A stretch of 64,000 nucleotides of DNA from Saccharolobus shibatae B12 (GTDB lineage Archaea > Thermoproteota > Thermoprotei_A > Sulfolobales > Sulfolobaceae): the NCBI RefSeq assembly GCF_019175345.1, contig NZ_CP077717.1:2575644-2639643 (forward strand). The letters run 5' to 3'. The notes under the pieces were generated by a model. That model searched no databases. It was not told where the DNA came from and saw only the letters and a program-made list of their open reading frames with translations. Of this stretch, positions 57,297-64,000 are shown in pieces; position 1 is the first letter of the stretch, and the number at the start of each line of letters is the position of its first letter. The position numbers and the translations under genes were made by a program.

Positions 57297-59177
57297 TCAG
57301 AGACTTATTACCTTGTCTATAGTGGGATTATAATAGTATTTGAAATTCACGATCTGCTTATCAAATGTAAATATAGTATAAGGTAACGGATAGCTATAAT
57401 ATATTCCCTTAACAGCCTCAATCACTTGCGGAAAAGGTTCCAGAATACTCGATACTGGAGTAAAATTGTAATTAGGATACGATGTAAATTGAAAACCGAG
57501 CGGTTCTTCATTGTAATATGTAGCATAAACTACTACGGGATCGTAAATGAGCCATGACTGATTGTTACTATCTAATAGTCCATAAAATGATGTGTTTATT
57601 ATCTGCAAGCCCTTAACATAATACCATATTGAATTCCATACGCCTACTCCGGTTAAGTCGAGAATACCTTTTGTAATGTTCCATGGGGAGAATACACTGA
57701 ACAATGTTAAGCTATCATTATACATCTTATAATATCCACTTGTACTATTTCCGTTATAGAAAGTTGCCATCGAGACATAATAATCGTAGGCTGTAAGGTT
57801 CCCATTTGCAAGATGATATAAAGTATAGGCAAAAGCGACCAGGTTCAAGAAGTTATACCATTCCTCTTTCACCGTGACATTTTCGTTCATTTTTTGATAG
57901 ATCCATGAAGGTGGCTGGACTAAATTATTTTGGACATTAAAAGAAAGATAGTAGTTTATTGTATTCCCGTTTTGTTGGGTATATTCTTGAGGAATTACTT
58001 CAATACTCCCAGCATTCCATGTTCTCTTAATCGAATAGTTAACAATGTTAATATGGTCATAAGTTGTTATAATAGTACTGTTAGGTTGGGGTTCGGAACT
58101 CCAAGTAGTATATGAGAAATAAGTACTAATATCCCTTGTGTTGTATATATTATTACCCACTTCAGTTGTTGGATTTGTACCGTTAAATACTTCAATTGTA
58201 ATCGGAATTGTAATGCTGTAATCATACCAATTGTAAGTTTTTTCTTGGTAATTGAAAGAGGGATCAGTTGGGTAGTGATTAATGTATGTGACGTTTCCGC
58301 TCGTAGTCGTCTTAGTATATTGATATGCGGTTATCGTATATTGTAAATAAACAGTTTCTGGGACGCCTGGAGGTACATTTATGTCTCCCGAAATCTGAAA
58401 CGTGTTTTGATATATGGGAGCTCCAGGGTAAGGTAACTCATAGTTTGGAACTGCCTCGTAAGAAATCTGAAAATTATTCGACGCTATAACGTTATTATTT
58501 GCTAGAAGGTATACTGTACCCCAAACTTTCATTCCGTAATATCTATTGATTATTGTTTGATTCCCGTTTTGAGAAGTCGACGAATGTGCGAGATACATAT
58601 TCGTACTGTATGTAACACTCATGGTTAAAGTTACAGGATACATGTCGATTATTGAGTAAACTGGGGAGTTTAATGTTACTAAATCCGATGGAGGATAAGA
58701 CCAATCTGTAGGAAAGCTTGTTGGAAATGTAACGTTTGACGGAATGAAAATTATTACATTATTTATTATTGGAGTAGGCGAGTAATTGGTCACGTGACTA
58801 TAGAGGACACTCGCTATTTGTAAGAACTTCTGATAGTCTTCTGGAGATATTTCTGAAGCGTTTAAGCTCAAAGCCTTAAGCAGTACTGCGAGTAAATTAG
58901 AATTTCCATTTATTTGAATTGTATAGTTTGATAGAAGACTAGCTGGTACTTCTAATAGTGTCGAGATGTTTGGAGCAGAATAAACTACAGTATAGTTCTG
59001 CTGTGGTATAGGATGCGATGTTATGTTAATCGGCTTAGGCTGTGTTACTGTAGGAGGTGGCTGTATGGTGACTTGCTGTCCTAAGCTAGAATAATATGGT
59101 AATAGATATACAAATAATAAAACTAAGATGGCTAGTCCTAAAGCCCACATACTTCCGCTACGATAGTCTTTAGCCAT
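57297..59177 (-). CDS. Large membrane-anchored extracellular protein, 626 aa
   Basis: One N-terminal TM (WALGLAILVLLFVYLLPYYS, about 11-30), then about 590 outside residues rich in Tyr, Asn, Thr and Pro with many N-glycosylation sites and no cysteine. Probably a surface adhesin or mating-contact protein. Its codons for LNSPVY (near residue 170) are a copy of the 18-bp repeat (58,656-58,673). Tyr/Asn-rich beta composition resembles viral and pilus surface proteins of Sulfolobus. Confidence 0.65.
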   Translation of the reverse strand: MAKDYRSGSMWALGLAILVLLFVYLLPYYSSLGQQVTIQPPPTVTQPKPINITSHPIPQQNYTVVYSAPNISTLLEVPASLLSNYTIQINGNSNLLAVLLKALSLNASEISPEDYQKFLQIASVLYSHVTNYSPTPIINNVIIFIPSNVTFPTSFPTDWSYPPSDLVTLNSPVYSIIDMYPVTLTMSVTYSTNMYLAHSSTSQNGNQTIINRYYGMKVWGTVYLLANNNVIASNNFQISYEAVPNYELPYPGAPIYQNTFQISGDINVPPGVPETVYLQYTITAYQYTKTTTSGNVTYINHYPTDPSFNYQEKTYNWYDYSITIPITIEVFNGTNPTTEVGNNIYNTRDISTYFSYTTWSSEPQPNSTIITTYDHINIVNYSIKRTWNAGSIEVIPQEYTQQNGNTINYYLSFNVQNNLVQPPSWIYQKMNENVTVKEEWYNFLNLVAFAYTLYHLANGNLTAYDYYVSMATFYNGNSTSGYYKMYNDSLTLFSVFSPWNITKGILDLTGVGVWNSIWYYVKGLQIINTSFYGLLDSNNQSWLIYDPVVVYATYYNEEPLGFQFTSYPNYNFTPVSSILEPFPQVIEAVKGIYYSYPLPYTIFTFDKQIVNFKYYYNPTIDKVISL

Positions 59178-59213
59178 AACTCCTCTGTTATTTATTAATT
59201 AATAAATAATGGG

Positions 59214-59765
59214 ATGAAGATCCTCATAAGTTTAATAATGTTAATTTCAGTTCTCCTTATAGGAATAATTAAGCAGTATACACAATACATAATAATCAGA
59301 AAAAGGGCAAAAGAGCATGATGGGATAATTTACGCCGAGTCTGAAACTCCTAATGCCGCAGCCCTAACTTTTGTTAATAAAATAATCATTTACGGTAAAC
59401 TGGGGAGTTTATCGAAATTTGCATTGCTTCACGAGAGTTATCATCTGAAACAGAAGAAACTCGCACTACTACAGCTGATTATTATGGCTTTCTTCACCTC
59501 ATTGCTCTCCTATTCACTGTTTTTCCTAATAACAATCTATTTGTCTTATATAATGATAAATTGGAAAATAGAGCAGGATGCAGACTTATACGCTTTTAAG
59601 AACGCTACTACCTACGAAGCTAGATATCCGAGACCTAAAAGTAGAATTATAAGATTTCTAGTTTGGATTCTGGATTCGCATCCTCCAGATTATATTAGAA
59701 TAAGTGAAGAATATAGAAGAAAAAATATATATTATCTTTTTTTGAAGGATATATTTACTGCTTAG
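59214..59765 (+). CDS. M48/M56-like membrane metalloprotease, 183 aa
   Basis: A TM at 1-18, zinc motif HESYH (about 72-76, HExxH), two TM helices (about 86-120), and then EQDADLYA with the third ligand Glu. This is the core of M48/M56 gluzincins. The coding sequence around YGKLGSLSK is a copy of the 18-bp repeat (59,395-59,412), just before the active site. It could process surface or channel proteins of the transfer region. Confidence 0.75.
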   Translation: MKILISLIMLISVLLIGIIKQYTQYIIIRKRAKEHDGIIYAESETPNAAALTFVNKIIIYGKLGSLSKFALLHESYHLKQKKLALLQLIIMAFFTSLLSYSLFFLITIYLSYIMINWKIEQDADLYAFKNATTYEARYPRPKSRIIRFLVWILDSHPPDYIRISEEYRRKNIYYLFLKDIFTA

Positions 59766-60018
59766 CCTTCCTCTTCTCTAACCATAGAACGATCTTAGGT
59801 GTGACTATGTTAGTTAACTCATAGAAACCAGCTGCTGCTAGACCACCGCCAATGATATCCGTTACTGTGGCTGCATTTAGTCCAGCTACATTTACATTGC
59901 TTAATATTGTATTGCCTACGATTGCGGCACCCGCTGCAGCACCGAATGTATACCAGGTCGTTTCATGCATTCCGTTCTTTCTCATCTTTTTTCCTATTTG
60001 CACTAACTTTCTTAACAT
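59755..60018 (-). CDS. Small membrane protein, 87 aa
   Basis: Two hydrophobic segments (TFGAAAGAAIVGNTILSNV and TDIIGGGLAAAGFYELTNIV, about 25-72) and a basic C-terminus (WLEKRKAKQ). It faces the VirB4-like gene across 42 bp. A small Ala/Gly-rich TM protein could be a pilin- or VirB2-like subunit, a guess from size and position. Confidence 0.58.
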   Translation of the reverse strand: MLRKLVQIGKKMRKNGMHETTWYTFGAAAGAAIVGNTILSNVNVAGLNAATVTDIIGGGLAAAGFYELTNIVTPKIVLWLEKRKAKQ

Positions 60019-60060
60019 CCTTCTTCACTTATTTTCATATTTATAAATTAACAGATACTG

Positions 60061-62076
60061 ATGAGTGACAAAAACAAGCAGAAGAAATCGGTAAAAACTC
60101 CGATTGAAGAAATGAGAGAATTGAGATGGTATGAGGTTCAAGGTTATCCAGTACTGTTTTACAGCGAATCGGATAGGGAATCCGAATATGGAAAGTTCAT
60201 GGCAGAAGTTTCATCTCATGAGAAAATGTATGTCTATGCAAGTTACAGGGAGGAATTAGTAGAATTTGAAAAAGAACTGTTCTCAAACTTATATCTACAA
60301 ATACCTAGGTTCTACGTAGGAATTCCAAAAAACGATAGGTTACAGATAATGAGGGGAAAAGAAGTAGACTTCCCCTTACCTATTTACAAAATTGACAGAG
60401 AGAAGAAACACAAAGATTACGTTATTCTTGAGGACGGTAGGTTTGCTAGGGCTTTGGTACCAGACATTAGAGAGCCTCCAGGTATGGATATTGAAGAGGC
60501 CTGTTTGGCTAGACTTTATCCCTTAAATATAATGCCGTTACACCTTGAACTTCTGATGAGGATAGAACACGTCCCAGAATCTAAAGTGGATTACCATATT
60601 GCTGCATTCAAAAGAGAATCCGCAAGAAGAAGCTTAGCTACAACTACCAGTTGGAGACAAAAGCATATGGAACATCTGACACTTCTAGAACAAGACAGAT
60701 TGAATAATGCATCAACCCATAAATTTACCTATATGTTAATTTTAGTAGACAACGATCTTAACGTTCTCAAAGAAGCTACAGATTCAGTTATTGCTAATTC
60801 TAAGACGTGGTGTGTCACTAAACTAGATGTTCCGAAATACGTTCAGAAAGAACTCATAGAAAATTGGAGGATCGATTGGGTGAGACTTACAATGATTACG
60901 ACTAATGTAAGACTCGGTTATCTCTATCCATTTGTAGATTCATCTATTATAGAGCAAAATGGTATATTTTTCGCAATAACTGATAGAGGATCTCCAGTAG
61001 TAATTAACCCCTGGGATAGGAAATACAAGGAAAATGGGCATATAATAGTGAGCGGGTTCTCTGGAGCTGGGAAGACTACTAGCATAGCGGCGTTACAGTA
61101 TAGATTATTAAAGAGATTGAAAGAAAGGGAGGAGGACTTTTTCCTATTTGTCCTAGATCCTATAGGGAACTACAACCGCTTCTATAACGAGTTTATAGCT
61201 AAAGAACTCAATCTAGATGTAGAGAACAAATTCTTAGAGGAAGGAAAACCTATGGGTCTTGATCCCGTTCTCTTACATTCAATTGACCCTGCAGCAATGC
61301 CCGTTGAAATGGCGTTAAATTACCTCTATCAAGCGTTTGAAGTGCCAGCAGAATTAAAAGGAGTTATTGATATTGCTGTAATCACAGGACTGACTAAAAT
61401 AAACGGGATAGAAAAGAGGATATCAAACTTAAGGGAACTTTATGAATATCTAAGAGATAGTAGCAATCTGAAAGAGCAGGAAGCCTCATACTATGTTGCC
61501 AGGGCAGTTGATGGAGCTTTCAGGAACATTTTCCAAGGTGAACCGCCGAAGTTCGAAAAAAACGTAGTTGTAATAGGCTTCAAAATAAACGACGTGACTA
61601 CGCTTCAGACTGCAATGGGTTTACTTCTTAACGCTATTCTAGTAAAGTTATACTCACTCCCTAAGAGCATAAAGAAAATTGTGGTAATCGATGAGGCTCA
61701 TAGAATACTTGCAAGAAGGGAGCTAGCGGATATAATGTCGAGGTTCTTCAGAGAGACTAGGAATCTAAATACATCAGTTATCGCGATGTCACAATTAATT
61801 ACGGACTTTACGAATAACGAGGAAGCTAAAGCTGTCTATGAAAATGCTGCTACACGTATAATACTTAAGCAGAAAGATGATAAGCTGGTAGAGAAAGAAT
61901 TAGCAGAATTTGCTGGGCTAACAGAGAATGAGATAGATTTCGTCCAGCACGCCTCCCCTGGAATGGGGATATTAAATTTAGGAAACATAAAGACCCCGAT
62001 CTATGTGAAGCTAACTACAAAAGAACTGGAAGCATTTGAAACGGAGGAAGTTAAAACAAAAAAAGTTATTGCTTAA
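60061..62076 (+). CDS. VirB4/TrbE-like conjugation ATPase
   Basis: Energises the transfer channel. The 671-aa protein has an N-terminal VirB4-type domain (about 1-310) and a RecA-like domain with Walker A GFSGAGKTT (about 331-339) and Walker B KIVVIDEAHR (about 538-547). These are followed by FFRETRNLNTSVIAMSQLI, as in VirB4/TraC proteins. It forms the second conserved ATPase of the Sulfolobus conjugation set together with the 1032-aa protein. Confidence 0.85.
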   Translation: MSDKNKQKKSVKTPIEEMRELRWYEVQGYPVLFYSESDRESEYGKFMAEVSSHEKMYVYASYREELVEFEKELFSNLYLQIPRFYVGIPKNDRLQIMRGKEVDFPLPIYKIDREKKHKDYVILEDGRFARALVPDIREPPGMDIEEACLARLYPLNIMPLHLELLMRIEHVPESKVDYHIAAFKRESARRSLATTTSWRQKHMEHLTLLEQDRLNNASTHKFTYMLILVDNDLNVLKEATDSVIANSKTWCVTKLDVPKYVQKELIENWRIDWVRLTMITTNVRLGYLYPFVDSSIIEQNGIFFAITDRGSPVVINPWDRKYKENGHIIVSGFSGAGKTTSIAALQYRLLKRLKEREEDFFLFVLDPIGNYNRFYNEFIAKELNLDVENKFLEEGKPMGLDPVLLHSIDPAAMPVEMALNYLYQAFEVPAELKGVIDIAVITGLTKINGIEKRISNLRELYEYLRDSSNLKEQEASYYVARAVDGAFRNIFQGEPPKFEKNVVVIGFKINDVTTLQTAMGLLLNAILVKLYSLPKSIKKIVVIDEAHRILARRELADIMSRFFRETRNLNTSVIAMSQLITDFTNNEEAKAVYENAATRIILKQKDDKLVEKELAEFAGLTENEIDFVQHASPGMGILNLGNIKTPIYVKLTTKELEAFETEEVKTKKVIA

Positions 62077-62587
62077 CTACTTTTATTAGATAGTCCGTTA
62101 TCAACATTATAAGTCCTACAGTTAGAAGTATAATTATCTCTACGAAATACACCGCAATGTTAGTATCTGCTAACCATATCGCCAATATTATTGATAAAGC
62201 CCCTACGATAGATCGCCCGTAATTTCCCAAGAATCTTTCTATGGCAATAAGTTCCTTATTCTTTGCAGCAGTACTCTTTTTAGCAGTCCCCATATTCTTC
62301 TTTTTTTCAGTCTTCTGCTTCTCTGTTTTCTTAGTAAAATAATAGTCTATTATTCCAGCTAATGTTTTATCGAACCCCACTGAAGTTTCTGGTATTGCGA
62401 GGATTACCAGACCTATAAGCAATGCGGTAATATGCACTTGCAATGAAGTGTGGATAATAAACCCCAATATTATTATCATTATCGCAACCATCATTTTAGC
62501 TTCACTGATTTCGCCCAACCCTGGAATTGCAATGTTCTTTCCTCCCGTACTCGATAGAGTTTCAGTATATGCGAATTTCTTCCTCAT
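62066..62587 (-). CDS. Membrane protein next to VirB4, 173 aa (possible VirB3/PrgI-like)
   Basis: The frame is open to 62,878, but I start at ATG 62,587 (MRKKFAYTETLSS) because the upstream part overlaps a real plus-strand gene. Two TM helices (about 30-70), a Lys-rich cytoplasmic loop (KKTEKQKTEKKKN) and two more helices near the C-terminus. Small paired-TM proteins beside VirB4 are often VirB3-like partners; inference. Confidence 0.6.
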   Translation of the reverse strand: MRKKFAYTETLSSTGGKNIAIPGLGEISEAKMMVAIMIIILGFIIHTSLQVHITALLIGLVILAIPETSVGFDKTLAGIIDYYFTKKTEKQKTEKKKNMGTAKKSTAAKNKELIAIERFLGNYGRSIVGALSIILAIWLADTNIAVYFVEIIILLTVGLIMLITDYLIKVVKQ

Positions 62588-62627
62588 AAGTTTCAGACTA
62601 TTTTTATATATCAAATTCGTGAGAAAC
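62588..62627. promoter_or_regulatory. Divergent promoter between two plasmid genes
   Basis: The 40-bp gap contains TTTTTATATATCAAA (about 62,601-62,615), a TATA element usable in both directions. Both genes would be leaderless or nearly so. This supports the shortened starts chosen for both neighbours. Confidence 0.5.
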
Positions 62628-62882
62628 ATGAGCTGGATAGAAAAATTTTCGGAAATTATGAAGCAAAATAATATCACGGTGAATGTGAAGTTACCCGTCG
62701 TCGAGACGTATACTAAAATTTCCGTCCCCCTTTTTGTCGTTGTGCCTCGTTTTGACGGGAAATACGATGTACAATGTATCGGGGATGGAAAGTTGGTAGT
62801 TTCGGAAAAAGAACTTACAGACGAAAATAAAGCGAAAAAACTTGTAGAAGAATGTCTAAAATTTGTAAAAAATAACATTTAG
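62628..62882 (+). CDS. Small soluble protein, 84 aa
   Basis: Starts MSWIEKFSEIMKQNNITVNV. The frame is open upstream to 62,448, but that portion is antisense to the membrane protein. Beta strands (VSVPLFVVVPRFDGKYDV-like) then a helix (KAKKLVEECLKFVK). One cysteine in each half. Overlaps the stop of the convergent TFB-like gene by 4 nt. Unknown function. Confidence 0.6.
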   Translation: MSWIEKFSEIMKQNNITVNVKLPVVETYTKISVPLFVVVPRFDGKYDVQCIGDGKLVVSEKELTDENKAKKLVEECLKFVKNNI

Positions 62883-63721
62883 GAATAAATCAAGTTACCC
62901 AGTGAATTTTCTGAAAAATATATCCTTTTTTGTAATCTAATGTTCTTTCCTAAATAATGTTCTTTATATGAATATTTTACATAATGTTGAATGTAATAAT
63001 ATATATGTCCCTTCTTCTCTCGCATAATTATAAAACCTATCATGCCGCATTTAGGACATAACACATGTCCCTTATCGTCAATTACTTCCATCACTTTCTC
63101 ATTATTTTTCTTAGGAGGTGATTTTGTGACACTAGGTCTTTCCCCTAAAAGTATTTTTATCCTTGATGAAACACTTTTTCCAGAAAACACTCCTTTTTCC
63201 TTCAACTCCATGTACTTTTTCTTTAACTCCTCTTCTTCTAGATTATTTAACACTAATTTGTCTATATCATTAACCGATTTTTTGATTTTCAATTGTAGAA
63301 TTTTTCGAATTTGTCTGTATTCGAACATGCCTACTGCAAATTCTTCCCTAAGTTTCTTTGTCCTAACGGAAATTCCGTTAAGGTAGTGCGCTATGGCGAA
63401 AGCTGCTAATACCCCTGCTTTGCCGTATTTCTTAGCATTTTCCACAATCGAAAGAAATTCTTCTCTTATTTTCTCGTCTCCAATCCTTAAAAAGAGAAGT
63501 TTAATAATGTTGTCGAGTTCCTGATTCTTCCAATCCCTCAATTTCATATACTGTAGATATTTCTCCTCATCAGAACTATCAACCTTTTTAACATTAACGG
63601 GGATCAGATTGTCATATCTTTCGTAACTGAACCTGTATTCATCAGTTATTACTTCGCCCGTACAACTGTCTACGAGAAATCCTTCATAGTTTTTTATGAT
63701 AGTGCATTCTTCCAGGTTCAT
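62879..63721 (-). CDS. Putative TFIIB-like protein fused to a C-terminal zinc knuckle
   Basis: In the 280-aa protein the N-terminus reads ECTIIKNYEGFLVDSCTGEV, like the second half of a TFB zinc ribbon and B-finger, though the first Cys pair is incomplete. About 85-130 (NAKKYGKAGVLAAFAIAHYL) recalls a TFIIB cyclin repeat. The C-terminal part has CPKCGMIGFIIMREKKGHIY then a His/Tyr-rich region. It could redirect transcription on the plasmid. The family call is tentative. Confidence 0.5.
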   Translation of the reverse strand: MNLEECTIIKNYEGFLVDSCTGEVITDEYRFSYERYDNLIPVNVKKVDSSDEEKYLQYMKLRDWKNQELDNIIKLLFLRIGDEKIREEFLSIVENAKKYGKAGVLAAFAIAHYLNGISVRTKKLREEFAVGMFEYRQIRKILQLKIKKSVNDIDKLVLNNLEEEELKKKYMELKEKGVFSGKSVSSRIKILLGERPSVTKSPPKKNNEKVMEVIDDKGHVLCPKCGMIGFIIMREKKGHIYYYIQHYVKYSYKEHYLGKNIRLQKRIYFSENSLGNLIYS

Positions 63722-63896
63722 TTAAAGAATATAGCACTTTTAAAACCTGAATGTATTATGTTAAAAAATTCGGTATTACCAGAAACACCCCTGTTTATCG
63801 TAAAATAATCTAGAATATTTAGGTATTAGTTCTATAATGGAAAAGAAGGTTTTCAGTATTTATCTTCATAATGTATTTTAAAAATGCACTAATGAC

Positions 63897-64000
63897 ATGA
63901 AGAAAGCGAATTTAGTATATGCATTATCTGGAGCTACATTCTTTATTATAATAGGAATAATAATGCATAAAGATATTGCCACAATTATTAGTTCTGCCGT
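63897..64000 (+). CDS. Start of a small membrane protein (cut by the window edge)
   Basis: ATG 63,897 opens MKKANLVYALSGATFFIIIG, one TM helix and onward hydrophobic sequence to the edge. A TATA-like TATTTTAAAA lies at about 63,875-63,884. Too short to name. Confidence 0.5.
   Translation, partial: MKKANLVYALSGATFFIIIGIIMHKDIATIISSA

Larger units (their letters stand above)
40151..59412. repeat. Dispersed 18-bp inverted repeat, 14 copies
   Basis: Consensus GTWAACT-GGGG-AGTTWAC (7-bp arms, asymmetric 4-bp centre). GGGG on the plus strand: 42,817; 43,760; 44,408 (degenerate); 45,362; 45,744; 52,790; 58,656; 59,395. CCCC on the plus strand: 40,151 (variant); 45,419; 46,988; 48,784; 48,925; 51,655. 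The copy at 43,760 has 9-bp arms. Seven are intergenic or at gene ends, the rest inside coding sequence. I did not see it in the 1-36 kb chromosomal part. Confidence 0.9.
36344..64000. mobile_element. Integrated conjugative-plasmid-type element (continues beyond the right edge)
   Basis: An intact integrase starts 96 bp after tRNA-Glu, as in pNOB8-type integration, where the integrase is not split. It is followed by plasmid regulators, tiny-ORF operons and a set of transfer genes (HerA/TraG-like and VirB4-like ATPases, a polytopic VirB6-like protein). The 18-bp repeat family is seen only inside this stretch. The right attachment site is not in the window; Sulfolobus conjugative plasmids are 25-45 kb, so it may lie some kilobases outside. 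Confidence 0.75.

Noticed and set aside
40151-59412. CRISPR array made of the 18-bp repeats
   Set aside because: Spacing is irregular (tens of bp to several kb), orientation is mixed, and copies lie inside genes. No regular repeat-spacer array was seen in the window.
62588-62878. N-terminal extension of the 173-aa membrane protein
   Set aside because: It is antisense to the 84-aa plus-strand gene and lies upstream of a TATA element; the shorter start at 62,587 is preferred.

Overview
The window looks like a Sulfolobales genome (Saccharolobus/Sulfolobus, most like S. islandicus or S. solfataricus). Supporting signs are an A-type ATP synthase operon with a divergent atpI, PolB1 and PriL, the archaeal mevalonate cluster, a pyruvoyl arginine decarboxylase of the crenarchaeal type, intron-containing tRNA genes, leaderless genes behind TATA boxes, and low GC. 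Names rest on motifs and remembered families; no search was run.

Bases 1-28,141 are ordinary chromosome. proS (cut by the left edge) and the A-ATPase operon (F-E-A-B-D-small subunit-K, minus strand) come first, with atpI divergent. Then follow metG, priL, a CDP-alcohol phosphatidyltransferase, a thioredoxin-like protein, a protein-lysine methyltransferase, an acidic-tailed protein, polB1, tRNA-Arg, tsr3, an MscS channel, pgk-gap-uspA, glyA, the mevalonate genes (HMG-CoA synthase, a thiolase homologue, a DUF35 protein, HMG-CoA reductase), arginine decarboxylase, a membrane-anchored surface protein and an intron-containing tRNA-Met.

Bases 28,106-36,274 are a decaying tandem of two integrated elements at tRNA-Met. 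The tRNA 3' end is repeated almost perfectly at 32,313-32,347 and again, heavily decayed, near 36,240. Element I carries vapBC and a minus-strand cassette: a 56-aa protein, a broken aspartic protease, a halocin-C8-like cysteine-rich bacteriocin precursor and a two-TM protein (candidate immunity). Vestiges of a second copy of this cassette lie nearby. Element II carries a 44-aa peptide, a radical SAM/SPASM gene with two N-terminal lesions and an MFS exporter, which together look like a decayed peptide-modification (RiPP) locus. It also holds a transposase remnant and two MITE-like elements.

Bases 36,344-64,000 begin with tRNA-Glu (non-canonical D-arm intron), followed by an intact tyrosine integrase and a long element of Sulfolobus conjugative-plasmid type that runs off the right edge. 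It has a control region (RHH protein, AAA ATPase, a 12-gene chain of tiny overlapping ORFs, six winged-helix proteins and a TGT-like protein with a C-terminal PCNA-binding-like motif). Next is about 1.1 kb of non-coding, G-skewed, hairpin-rich DNA, and then a transfer region (HerA/TraG-like ATPase, VirB4-like ATPase, VirB6-like membrane protein, surface proteins and a membrane protease).

The most striking unexplained signal is an 18-bp inverted repeat, consensus GTWAACTGGGGAGTTWAC. It occurs 14 times between 40.1 and 59.4 kb, both between and inside genes and in several reading frames. I did not see it in the chromosomal part. It looks like a plasmid-wide binding site of unknown purpose.
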